From positions 1 through 35,208 of the forward strand of contig NWUY0304500548.1 of assembly GCA_004151065.3 (NCBI GenBank): 35,208 nt of DNA. Reading direction: 5' to 3'. Shown here piece after piece: positions 23,691 to 33,391 of this stretch. Positions within the stretch are counted from its first letter, which is position 1, and each line of letters opens with the position of its first letter. The notes under the pieces are model-generated. The model had not been told where the DNA came from. It saw only the letters and a list, made by a program, of their open reading frames with translations, and did not search any database. Source of the stretch: Larix sibirica. Taxonomy: Eukaryota > Streptophyta > Pinopsida > Pinales > Pinaceae. Position numbers and translations under genes: made by a program.

Positions 23691-24790
23691 TTCTGCAGCT
23701 TCTAGATAAGTTTTCCCTCTTTTTTCGGGTCCTCTTCAGGCAGGGGTAGACGAAAGAAGGAAGGGGTTGCGTGCCACGACCAAGTGCTTCCTTTCCTACC
23801 AATACCCAGGGGATATAGATTACCTATTTTATTGAGGTTGGGTTGAAGTATGTCAAATTTGGAATACCGTGACAAATAACCGGTCACCCAGAATAATACG
23901 AGTATGAAAGGAAAAGCAGCCATATCTGTGTGTGTGGGTTATCCCATAAGTTGAGGCATGAAATACGGATCAATGGCCGATCTGCCCCAAGCAATCGGTC
24001 GAGCACTTAGTTCGGTCGGGCTACACTTACTTTTGGTATAGCCTCTCGGGCACTTACTCTACGGACGGATGGATAAGGTCGAGGCTCAAAGTCAGGGCTA
24101 GTCGTTCATCGGTAAGCCTTTGTAAGGCTAAAAGGCTTATTGGAGTGACGACGTTAGAATATGAATTTCGGTCAGCTTAAGGTCTTCGGTCAAAGTGCCT
24201 GTCTTCGATCAAGTACCTGTCTTATCGTGAAAGACCGGTATCGTTCCCATCCATCTTAACGGGGGGGTAATAGCCGTTAGCTAAGTGTTATGTTCTCCCG
24301 TCTATCTCCTTGAAAGAAGGTCATTTCTCGTAGTTGTTATCCCAATGTAATGATCCCTATGCAGTTCAATCTTACTTTATTTTGACAAGAATGGAGACTG
24401 ACAGAAAGTATCTTTCTTTTGAAAAGGTGGTAACTTTACCTTTATCATTAGTATCTCCTAAGACCAATTGTAAAGCATTTGTTGTTTTTTGGTTTTTTAT
24501 AATCCTCCATGCGGCTAACATAGGGGGATATTCCCCACATAGTTAGAATACCTTTCCGTCTTAGCAGTTACACACTAGCCGGAGACTATTAGCCGTATAT
24601 AGGTGACTATTGGGAATAATCCTTTTTAGGAGGCATGGGACTAAAGAGCTTCTTCGCTGGTAGCTCTGAAAAGTAAGGCAGGGGAATAGTGAGAAATCTA
24701 ATTTCTTCTGAACTACTGCTATTGATGATTTAACAGACATAAGCAAAGTCAGTGCCCGATGCTCGGGAGACCGTCATAGTCAATGACTAG

Positions 24791-24818
24791 CATCTCTATG
24801 TGTAGCATCTCTACGTTT
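24791..24818 (+). repeat. 15-bp tandem CATCTCTA(T/C)GT repeat
   Basis: CATCTCTATGTGTAG is followed directly by CATCTCTACGTTT. Related to the motif cluster at 881-1,156. Confidence 0.7.
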
Positions 24819-25384
24819 CACTTTTCCATTTTAATAAGTGGTTGTTTAATTTGCCTTTAGCCACTAGTCGAGTGATCCAGGTGTGGTAGATGCCAATATT
24901 CCTTCCATGCCAAGTGGAAATGCCAGGCTTCATGCACTCAATAAGAGTCATTCATAGAATCAATATGCCAGGAATCTATGCTGCTACAGGGAGGGGAATA
25001 ATAAGCCAATGGGACTTAATCCAATTCACCAATGAGGAATCAACAATTTGAAATAGAATACATCCCAGGGCCCAGGCAATTTGCCTTAGTAACCCACTTC
25101 TTTATTTATGAGTCCGAGGAATCATCCATCATACTCATGCGGGGAATTCAATTTTATTTTATTTCACGGAGCTCCAGAGGGATAGCAGCTTCTTCTTCGC
25201 TTACGCTCTTATAAGTAAGGAAGGTTATTTTTTTATATTGAAATAGTGAGTGGTTAGAGTTACACACTATCGGGACTCAATATGAATTTATTTAGAGAGA
25301 CCTTACAGTCCTCTTCGTTTGGAAAGGGTGGAAAAAGAAAGGCCCGATCCATTGGATTGAACTTAACAATTTTTTTTTTCTTTT

Positions 25385-25416
25385 CCTTGCCCTCCCTTTG
25401 GTCAAGCAAGCCTTTT
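25385..25416 (+). repeat. About 31-bp AAGG-bounded repeat, copy 3
   Basis: Identical to the copy at 16,278 through CCTTGCCCTCCC, TTTGGTCAAGCAAG and CCTTT. It is preceded by a T-rich run rather than the sequence found at 16,270. Confidence 0.9.
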
Positions 25417-25493
25417 GAGATACTTATTTTATGAAGTTTCCCTCTGATGGCTAGGTGTTTATTCACCATTAATTAGAACTAGAGAGATTGAAC

Positions 25494-25519
25494 TACTTCT
25501 GCACTATACTTCTGCACTA
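25494..25519 (+). repeat. 13-bp perfect tandem duplication
   Basis: TACTTCTGCACTA occurs twice without a gap. Confidence 0.85.
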
Positions 25520-26140
25520 CTTGAGACTGAGACATCAATGTTCCAATTCAATTAGTTGTTTGTAGTTCACAGCCTGAACTCACTATAGCTTTAGCTCACA
25601 CTACTATCATCAAGGCGAAGAAGCCTTCACATTAACTATCACTAATTAGCAGTAGTTAAGAAGCTGTAGTGAAATGGTTTTTTAATGCCTTGCTTTATTA
25701 GTCCCCCTTTCTTAGTGAAATCCACCAAGGCACCAACAATAGATATACCAAACCTCTCAGGGAGGGAAGGTTGTTGATTGTTGTTAAGCAAAGTTCCCAC
25801 CAGCATATGTTGTTTACGTAAGCGCTACTACTTTTTGCTTTAGTCCATCCAACTACTAGCCTTGTAAGTCCCCCATGGCAGCCTTAATATACTATTATGT
25901 CCACGCATTAAGTTCCATGTACACACTGTATTTTATTTCTTATATGACCACCAGACAATATTGATTAGTTCTCAATGGCCTCAGATTCCGGTCAGCGGGG
26001 CAGGAACAAAGTAAAGACAACTTCTTCTAATTTGTGAGGTTGTTGCTCAATGAAACCTCTTTGAGTTTATTAGTAGTCCTCCCTACCAGTTTTCATTATG
26101 GACTTAATTAAGGGGCAGTCTATCAGGCCTTACTCCACCA

Positions 26141-26195
26141 TGGAACTCACTCTAGTGAAACAAGGTCCCCTTTCTTTATTAAGGAAGGGCAGGCT
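26141..26195 (+). repeat. Two-module dispersed repeat, copy 2
   Basis: TGGAACTCACTCTAGTGAAA is joined directly to a GGTCCCCTTTC stretch ending GGAAGGGCAGGCT. See the partner at 23,598-23,690. Confidence 0.75.
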
Positions 26196-26390
26196 CCCCG
26201 ACAAAAACAAATTTGATATGTATGGGGAGCATTAGCCAACCAATAAGAGTAATTTCTAAAGAGGTCCGCTGTGTTGGGGTGAGACCAGACAGGTTGGGCC
26301 CAGGCCAGAAGTTTGCTTCTTGGGACTACCTTTATTTAGATTATGGGAATAGAAAGTCCAATCCAACTAAGTTCAGTATAGTACCAGCTC

Positions 26391-26434
26391 TGACAACTAA
26401 TTAGCTTACGCTAAGCTCCAACTAGTGTAGTGAA
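26391..26434 (+). repeat. Dispersed hairpin repeat, copy 2
   Basis: GACAACTAATTAGCTTACGC then TAAGCT, followed by CTAGTGTAGTGAAAC. It aligns over about 44 bp with 2,804-2,847, with changes mainly after the hairpin and with shorter arms. Confidence 0.8.
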
Positions 26435-27047
26435 ACTTGTTGCTCTCACCGACAACTTAAAAATCTCTCCGGTTGTCTTATGAGCCAACTGAAAAAACTC
26501 TTATGGTTTTGGCTTCTTTGTTGCTTCCAACTGCAAACTTAGAAACGAAGAAAACGCCGCCCTGCTCGGGCACTCTCTGCTTTCTGGTTTCCTTATTGCT
26601 GGATTATCTCCTTTCTTTTATTTCCTCGACTTTGTATTGACTTTGTTTGACTTTCTTTTTTCATTCTTCAAAGTGACGGTGATAAATAAAGAATATTGGT
26701 TTCGTTAGCATAGCCAAGCTACAAAGAAAATCTAAGGTAAGTTGGTGGTGTTGGTGTATCATAGGTCATTGTTATTGGTTTAGCCAGGTATCAAGATTGG
26801 TTTAGTCCGGTATCAAGCTCTACTGAATAATCTTAGTGGTTCCTACTTAATGGTTACCTTTCCGACTTACTGCTATCCAACTATCATAAAACATCATAAG
26901 GTAGGTAAATAGGTTTGGTGGCCTTTGAACAGTGCATAATTTCCTATTGTATTGTCTGATGGTGGGCTGCTAATCTTAATTACTAATAAATGAGATGTTG
27001 GTAGTTGCTAGTGCTAGTAGCTCCTTGATCTTATAGGTTGGTTTTAC

Positions 27048-27302
27048 ATGCATGGCCAAATCGAATTAATACGTGGTGGTGTTTGGCTTTGTTGGTTGTT
27101 TATGAGCTTCCTCTCCTCGTATGCTAGCTTTGTCACTATCTCAATCTGTTATCTCCAAGCAACTATAAATATCCTAGGTAAGCAAGCAAGGTATAAGGAG
27201 TTATATAGAATCATAGCCTTCCTAATCATGGGTGTAACGGCCCAAATCATAATGGTAGGGTGGGTAGCCCAAAAGAATAGGAATAGTTCCCATGCATCGT
27301 AG
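27048..27302 (+). CDS. Hypothetical membrane-like reading frame, 84 codons
   Basis: Begins MHGQIELIRGGVWLCWLFMS and contains two hydrophobic stretches (about residues 12-40 and 55-72) that could span a membrane. No homology is recognised and there is no neighbouring gene. Confidence 0.12.
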   Translation: MHGQIELIRGGVWLCWLFMSFLSSYASFVTISICYLQATINILGKQARYKELYRIIAFLIMGVTAQIIMVGWVAQKNRNSSHAS

Positions 27303-28368
27303 TGACTTCAGAGGTCCCTAGGTGGTTCATGGGGCCTACGTTGTTTATTCCTCAAAATGAAATCCAGTCTCATTTATGTTGTAATAGTGAAATGAATTCC
27401 CAAAGCTGTCTATATATTAAATGTAAACATACTCTGAACTAACCCATGCCGCTATGAACTCCGTACCATGACTCTGGTTTCCCATCTTAATTCCTAATAT
27501 CTTTCTGGGCTTCTCTCTCCTTGAAAACAAGCTGGTGGTCCTTTCTATGGGGTTGGGTTTCTTCTTTCATACCAGTAAGTCCAAATCAATGTCTCCTCTC
27601 AGGTCGTCTGGTATAAAATGCTATATATCAACGAAGGTTTGTTCCCTGTAGTTTATCCCGGTTTAGCGCTGGTGGGGGTAGTAGCCTGATAGACCAATGA
27701 ATTGTGGGTTGTCCCTCCCGTCCATGATGATAATTGCATATCCACCAATCTGAGTAGTCCCCAAATGAGATAGAAGGTTCCACCCATTGTAAGTAAGACC
27801 GAAAATAAATAGAAGGTGCAGAAGGGGCGGAAGGGGCGGCTAGGACTTGGAACGTTGACAACCTGTATTGCGTAACAACACAATGATAGTTCTATGACAA
27901 TGCCTGAAATTATCTTTCTTTCTCAGAAGCTATACTACAAAAATAAGACTAAAAAGGTAAGATCTATTTGAAACCAATATAAACATAAGTAATGAAAGTA
28001 GTAGCTAAGTCCCTTCTTCCTAATGAAGTTATAAGTTAGTGTCGAGGTGATAAGCACTGTAGTTATAGGTGGTTGTTGGGTATTAGTTATAGCCTACTTA
28101 GCCAGCTAAGAAAGAGTAATAGGTTGTGTTTCTTCTTATTTGTTTATAACTCCCACAACCTTAAATGATGTATTATTGGTTTTTACTAATGAATGAACAT
28201 AAGGTACTTTATCCTTTATATTGAACATAAAGAACTCGTACCTGGGTTCCTTTCTTATCCAACCAAGCTTTTTCATAATTTGTTATTGTTCCAACTTACA
28301 CAAATAGTTATTGGTCTTCTTATTGTTTCATAAGGAGGCCGACCGTAGGAAGGATCAAGGGTAGAGCG

Positions 28369-28461
28369 AGCCTACCTATCTTGAGGTACAGTCTATTATG
28401 ACAATAAAAAGGGTAAGTGGTTTGGTTTCATAGGGTTGGTTTCGCAGCCTACCTATCTTGA
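28369..28461 (+). repeat. 16-bp direct repeat pair
   Basis: AGCCTACCTATCTTGA occurs at 28,369-28,384 and 28,446-28,461. The spacer carries two related GGTTTGGTTTC/GGTTGGTTTC pieces. Confidence 0.75.
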
Positions 28462-29144
28462 AACTCTACTAAATAAATTATTCATATATGAATATGTTGG
28501 GTAATTTATTTCTTTATGGTCTCCCGGGTTTCCAATTTTATTCCCTAAGCGCTATAAAGAAAAGAAATATCTGGTGTTATAAAGTCCAAGTATAAAGCTC
28601 CTCCATCTGGTCTCAAGCTTGCACATTAGGGTATCTTTTCCAAAGAGTCTATACCTATGCAAGGTATACAAAGAAGAAATCCCTATAAAAGCTTTAACAT
28701 ACTCTTTATCATAGCCAAGCAAACTCTCCTAATATCCTCTCCGTGATAAACCCAAACGAATAGGTAAGTCGTCCCTCCTCTAGACAAGTAACAATGAATG
28801 CGAGTAACAATCTTAAAACAATAAATATATTTCCATATCTCCGGGCTATACTTTCCACCATCTTTTATCCGGGATCAAGGGTATAAAGAAAGAACCTCTG
28901 GTCTATCCGGGCTATAATCCAATATCTAAGGTAAGCTCATAAAGTACAAGCCAATAAAAGAATTCCCTTCCCTGCAGGTAAACAACCCGAAGAGTACATT
29001 GTAACTAGAGGAGTCAGAAATTCAAAGTCTATAGGTAGGTAAATACAGTATAGAGGTAAGCAATTCCCTCATGATTTAGGTAGCACCACCCCAATTTGTT
29101 AATGGGTCCACGTGTTAAAATAAATGATAAGGTAAGGGTCTATC

Positions 29145-29471
29145 ATGATGATGAGTATAAGTCCTATTATTCTTGTAATACAAAGATTGGTAAAGCTTAA
29201 ATCTAAAGCTACAAGCTACAAATCAAATACAAAGAGTCCGGAGTTAAAAACAGAACGAGCCACCCCTAGCGTGAGGGGACACTATGATATAAAATCTAAT
29301 GGTTCCTACTTTATTATTCCTCTTCTGACTTGCCTTATTATACCTTGGGTTATCCTTGGTTTTGGTACCATTAAGACAGCAGAGTTGGTCTATGTTTGTT
29401 GCTTTTATACTGGTCTGGTGAGAGTAGAAGAGCTTTATTTGGTTGATGTGTGTTGCTTTTATACTGGTTAG
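29145..29471 (+). CDS. Hypothetical reading frame containing a duplicated CCFYTG segment
   Basis: 108 codons. The C-terminal part contains VYVCCFYTG and VDVCCFYTG, produced by the 54-bp direct repeat at 29,385-29,479, and a hydrophobic stretch (YFIIPLLTCLIIPWVILGF) precedes it. No family is recognised. The repeat period is a multiple of three, which keeps the frame open and may be the only reason it is long. Confidence 0.12.
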   Translation: MMMSISPIILVIQRLVKLKSKATSYKSNTKSPELKTERATPSVRGHYDIKSNGSYFIIPLLTCLIIPWVILGFGTIKTAELVYVCCFYTGLVRVEELYLVDVCCFYTG

Positions 29472-29479
29472 AGTGAGAG
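29385..29479 (+). repeat. 54-bp-period direct repeat (frame-preserving)
   Basis: TTGGTCTATG then TTTGTTGCTTTTATACTGGT (29,385-29,414) recurs as TTGGTTGATG then TGTGTTGCTTTTATACTGGT (29,439-29,468), with GTGAGAG after each. The 54-bp period equals 18 codons. Confidence 0.85.
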
Positions 29480-29490
29480 GACTTTAGTTG

Positions 29491-29580
29491 GTTTATAAGT
29501 GTTAGGTAATGTTTGAATTTGTTTGTAAGTGTTCTAGATACTTTGATAGAGTTTATAAGTGTTAGAGCTGGTATTCCTCC
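29491..29580 (+). repeat. 30-bp tandem array, three diverged units
   Basis: GTTTATAAGTGTTAG at 29,491, GTTTGTAAGTGTTCT at 29,521 and GTTTATAAGTGTTAG at 29,551 are exactly 30 bp apart. The rest of each unit has diverged. Confidence 0.8.
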
Positions 29581-31341
29581 CTAAGGTCGGGTATTTTCAC
29601 ATCTTGTCTTTTCCAAAGATCTTTACAAAGAGAACCAGAACCATGATTATATCATTAAAGTGGGAGAGTGTATTGTTAATAATGCAATTACAATTTTGAC
29701 ATCTATCTCCAGCCCGGGATTTCTGTGCTTTGTATGGCTTGCATTGCCCGGATACCTCAGTTTTGTACGTGTCCCTAGCTTCCTTAATGTTCGACTTTGG
29801 CTTCTTCATAAGGGTTCGGTTCGGATTAGGAGGTTCAATCTAGTGGATTTATTTTATATTCGTTCTTTTACAGACTGTGTAGCTCAGTTCGTTATTATAC
29901 GATGCGTTATACATGGAGATGCATCATATAATAAGTAGCAGCACTAGAAAGACTATGTTCATACAGTTTATAGATCACTCACTCTACAGACTATGTTTTT
30001 ATCCTTTATAGTATTGTCACTTAGGGAAGGTGTACTATTAACATTCTACCAACGTGCTCTCACGCAACAACACAAGCAGCACCATTGATTTCTTGTGCAT
30101 ACCACATGAAGCTCAGATTTCAGCCCATGTTAGACTCCAAATCATGCAACTCGCATCACAGCTTTTCTATCTTGGACAAATACTGAATTCATGATTACAA
30201 ATGCTTTAAATTGGCCATCCATTTTGAACATGCCAATTTGACTCCCAACCCACCAACATTTGACCCCCAACATTTGACCGTAGCCGGAACCTAGTCTTAT
30301 GCCATCTCATTTGCGCTTCTTCGCCAAATAAAGGATCTATCTCTTATTTGCTCCTGAAATAGAAGTGATCCGTGAAGTCTACACCCATTGAATAGAAACT
30401 ACTTAGGTATGCTTACCTGAAAGCCGGCGACGACCGGCCTTTAAGCTACCTTTTGATAAGGATACCACCCATAACAACCCGAATGGATGGATAAACCCTC
30501 TTTTCGGGCAGGTAAGGAATCAAGGAAACCACCACTATCAAATAGTGGCAAGGAGTTTTACCATGGTATGGGATCTTTTCTCCTACGGAGGGTTTACTCA
30601 GCAGACTTTATTCCTTCCTGTCCTCCCTCGTTGGTTTATTCAATCTAAGCAGAAGAAATCTCCGGGGATAGAGATCAAATATTAGGATATACTGCTGCAC
30701 TTTGTTGTTAGACTTGGTAAAGCTGCACTTAGTCATTTTATTTGTCTAGCCGTTGTCTCGCCTCACGTTCTAGCCACACGTTCTAGCCACAAGGTATACC
30801 CACACTGGTGGTTCTAGTCAAAGCAAGCAACAATTGCAGGATATTAGCTTATCCTCCTAGCAGCGTTAAGCGCATTCAAATGGCAGCATTTTATGAGAGT
30901 AAAAAATTACTTTCTAATTGAAGTTGGGTTAATCAATCAAGAAGAGAGTGGGTGTTAAAATGTAAATATATAAGATTTATATCTAAATAGTATAGGCCTC
31001 TAATGCTCTGCCTCACCTTGCTTCTTTCTTTCCTGCTTCTTTCACCTTGAAATTGAGACCTCTCCTGCATTCCTTCCAGTTATCTCTTTGAAGCCTTCCT
31101 TCCATCCATCTAGAAATAATATCTTCCCTTGGTAGAGTTTCGGGCGTTACTCTGTTGAACGTAGCGAGCCGCCCGGCCCTTGTTATATCCTTTACTTGTC
31201 AAGTCGCTCGGTCTCCTCGCTTTAAATGAAATAGACTATCGTCAACATTGCCTACACAGCTCCGACGAGCTCCTGGAGATGTATCTTTCACTTTGAAACT
31301 CACCCCATATAAGTATTTCAAACCCTACTGAACTGAGCATC

Positions 31342-31362
31342 AAAGCGTAATTACATATATAA
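31342..31362 (+). repeat. 21-bp dispersed repeat, copy 4
   Basis: Exact copy of the unit at 12,293. It lies about 1.1 kb from the truncated integrase end of fragment B. Confidence 0.9.
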
Positions 31363-32426
31363 AGAATGACTGGAATAACCGCCGCATTTGAAGCATTCAA
31401 AAGGTTGGCGTCCCTTCCCTATGGTTGGTGCCCATCTTATTCACGTAATTTCAATTGATTAATAACGCTCGATCGAGGAAGGAAATCTCATACAGTTCAG
31501 GACAAATCTGGGCGGAAGGGAAGTTCGCCAGTGGGTGAAGGAGGTTTTGGTTGTCGAAAAGGTGAATCCAGCCAGAGGTGGCATACCGCTGCTTACTGAT
31601 GACAAGCAATATGCTTTTATATTGGCATGCTTCTTAAAATTGATAAATGTCACACTTCATTCATGCTTCCATTGCTGATGATTCATTTACCCGTGATTTT
31701 CATTTTCTCAATTCAACATTACAATAGGCTCTAAAGAGTGGACAATCCTTTCGTAGTGCCCAACTCCAATGATACATGCTGTTTTAATCTCCCTTAACTG
31801 CCCGGCTGATCAATGACCTTACCCGTCTTATATGAATGAATTGCCAGGCATCGATCGAAAGCATCACAAAGCAAAGGTAGTATTGGCAATTCGGTCCCGT
31901 GATAGATAGATGGGTATGCCAGCTTTGGGAGTCAATTTATATGTTATACAGATTATCCAACAACGGGATCAACTGGTTCTGGCACCAAAGCAAGCAGCAT
32001 ATTAGTAAACATCCCTTCGAGGAGTAGTAGCGGAGCCCACTTCATTTCGAAAACCAGGAATCAGTGGACCGGACCCACCAGAGCGCTATAACTAATGAGG
32101 ACGAAACTTATTTCTCTCAGCCCCTTCTACCGGCCCCTACCAGGCAGGCGTGTTTAAAGACCTATTGGTAGAGTACCCGGTAATTTCAATTTAAGATCAT
32201 GGTTCCTATAGCAAGAAAGTTCAGCTTGGTAGGGGGGGGCAAGGGCGACCTATGATCCATCGAAGCTACGCCCATGGATCTACCACTCACTGGGTTTGAG
32301 CTCTTCCACACGACACGACTTAACAAACGATTTGGAACCTTGGCCATGTAAAAAATGGATTAGCATTATAGTATCCTAACAAGCTTCAGAGGGCCAAATT
32401 GTTTGCAAAAAGACTGACATTCTTAC

Positions 32427-32955
32427 TTAAAATATACTAGAATGGAACTGATGCATGACTTCTAATGACTCATTCTTATCTAAGCATCTTAGCAAAACCC
32501 CAGATGGGTCTTTCCAGTATAGAAGGTTATCATTAATGCAGAAATTGATAGATCTGAGCTTTAGTGCTCTTGCTTGTGTCATATTTAGCTCAGGAGGAAC
32601 TTCTAGTTTCTGCAAAAAATGGATTATACCTTTGTACCAATCACATGAAGACAAGTATTCTGCTACTTGCTGGCTGCAATCCTGTTCTTCTGCTGATATC
32701 TCTGTCTGCTCATTTGCTGCATTTATCCCAATCAAATTGATGCCCAAAAGATCACAGTTCTCCTCTGCCAAAAGCTTAGCTAGGCCTTGGCCTTTTACTA
32801 GCTTAGTTGGCTTTACTTCAATGTCAAATTCAATTAATTTTGCAATCCACTTTGCCCTCTTGCCATCAATGTCCGGCTGAGTCAATACATCCTTCACAGA
32901 AGCAGAAGGAACATAGGCAATCACCTTAGCATGCAAAATAGAAATGAAAAAAAAG
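32427..32955 (-). pseudogene. RNase H end and integrase zinc-finger start (truncated)
   Basis: A 169-codon open frame on the minus strand. It begins with HAKVIAYVPSASVKDVLTQP (end of the RNase H/tether), continues with DGKRAKWIAKLIEFDIEVKP and TKLVKGQGLAKLLAEENCDL, then a variable acidic stretch, then CDWYKGIIHFLQKLEVPP and LLYWKDPSGVLLRCLD, ending VMHQFHSS. The last part is the start of the integrase HHCC domain, but it is cut off before the paired Cys residues and the DDE core. Homology ends near 32,440. Fragment B has no extra RNase H, which agrees with that domain being upstream in fragment A. Confidence 0.9.
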
Positions 32956-33256
32956 CTTTTAATGACTTGACTAAAGCATAAGCCTGTTTCTCAATGGGAT
33001 CATATCTCAACTCAGCATCTCTCAATGTTTTGCTGAAAAAGGCCACTGGCTGATCCAAGCCTTCATCATTCTTCTGTAGCAAGACTGCTGCAACTGTATC
33101 ATAGGAAGCAAATGAAAAGATGTAGAAGTCTTTGGTGTAATCTGGGCTGATCAGAATAGGGGCTGTCATAATGGCCTGCTTAATTGCTTCGAAAGAGCTT
33201 CTAGCACTAAAAGTGCATTTCATTTCAGACTCCTTTCTCAATATGGAAGTAATATG
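32921..33256 (-). pseudogene. Retrotransposon RNase H/tether domain, first part
   Basis: The reading frame runs HITSILRKESEMK, then SSFEAIKQAIMTAPIL, FSFASYDTVAAVLLQKNDEG, QPVAFFSKTLRDAELRYD and EKQAYALVKSLKAF. This is the RNase H-like domain that directly follows reverse transcriptase in Ty3/gypsy elements. The position where a catalytic Asp would be expected reads FSFAS, so I infer a non-catalytic tether, with the active RNase H being the one in fragment A. The frame is lost at a run of eight A on the + strand (about 32,947-32,954). Confidence 0.88.
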
Positions 33257-33257
33257 C

Positions 33258-33391
33258 TTAATTCAGCAAAATTGGGAATAAATCTTCTGATAAAATTAAT
33301 CTTACCAAGGAAAGATTGGATGTCCTTCTTTGATCTTGGTATAGACAATTTCTGGATTGCTTCAACGAGCAAACTGAGACTTCTTTGGATT
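33258..33391 (-). pseudogene. Reverse transcriptase C-terminal (thumb/connection) remnant
   Basis: After SFLDGFSGN the sequence jumps to a short NPKKSQFA island (33,368-33,391) and then, in another frame, to EAIQKLSIPRSKKDIQSFL and GKINFIRRFIPNFAE, ending about 33,258. These motifs normally lie well after the active site. Two deletions are therefore present, one on each side of the 24-bp island. A further indel near 33,255 shifts the frame before the RNase H part. Confidence 0.88.

Larger units (their letters stand above)
21991..32426. other. Intergenic between the two retroelement fragments
   Basis: No gene was recognised across about 10.4 kb. It holds the palindrome at 22,434, the paired repeats at 23,598/26,141 and 28,369/28,446, the tandem units near 29.4-29.6 kb, the dispersed repeats at 25,385 and 31,342, and recurring TATCCGGGCTATA pieces at 28.8-28.92 kb. 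If the inversion model is right, most of this stretch has been flipped relative to its flanks. Confidence 0.5.

Noticed and set aside
25032-25214. Frame beginning MRNQQFEIEYIPGP, which resembles the end of a retroelement RNase H (QF-EIEY-PG pattern).
   Set aside because: The likeness covers about ten residues only. The residues before and after do not continue any RNase H or integrase motif, so chance is more likely.
29870-29940. TAGCTCAGTTCGTTATTAT, which resembles a tRNA D-arm start.
   Set aside because: The following bases do not give a cloverleaf or a GGTTCRANYCC T-loop.
1992-31362. The 21-bp dispersed repeats considered as a CRISPR array.
   Set aside because: Copies are many kilobases apart, in both orientations, with no regular spacers and no cas genes.
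31459-31678. Open frames on both strands (a + strand run of 70 codons with KEVLVVEKVNPARGG, and an opposite frame of 64 codons).
   Set aside because: The + run has no start codon near its beginning and no recognised motif; the - frame is its mirror. Not supportable as a gene.
32455-32880. A 141-codon + strand frame, plus frames at 33,474-33,731 and 33,707-33,931.
   Set aside because: These are antisense to the retroelement integrase, RNase H and reverse transcriptase parts.
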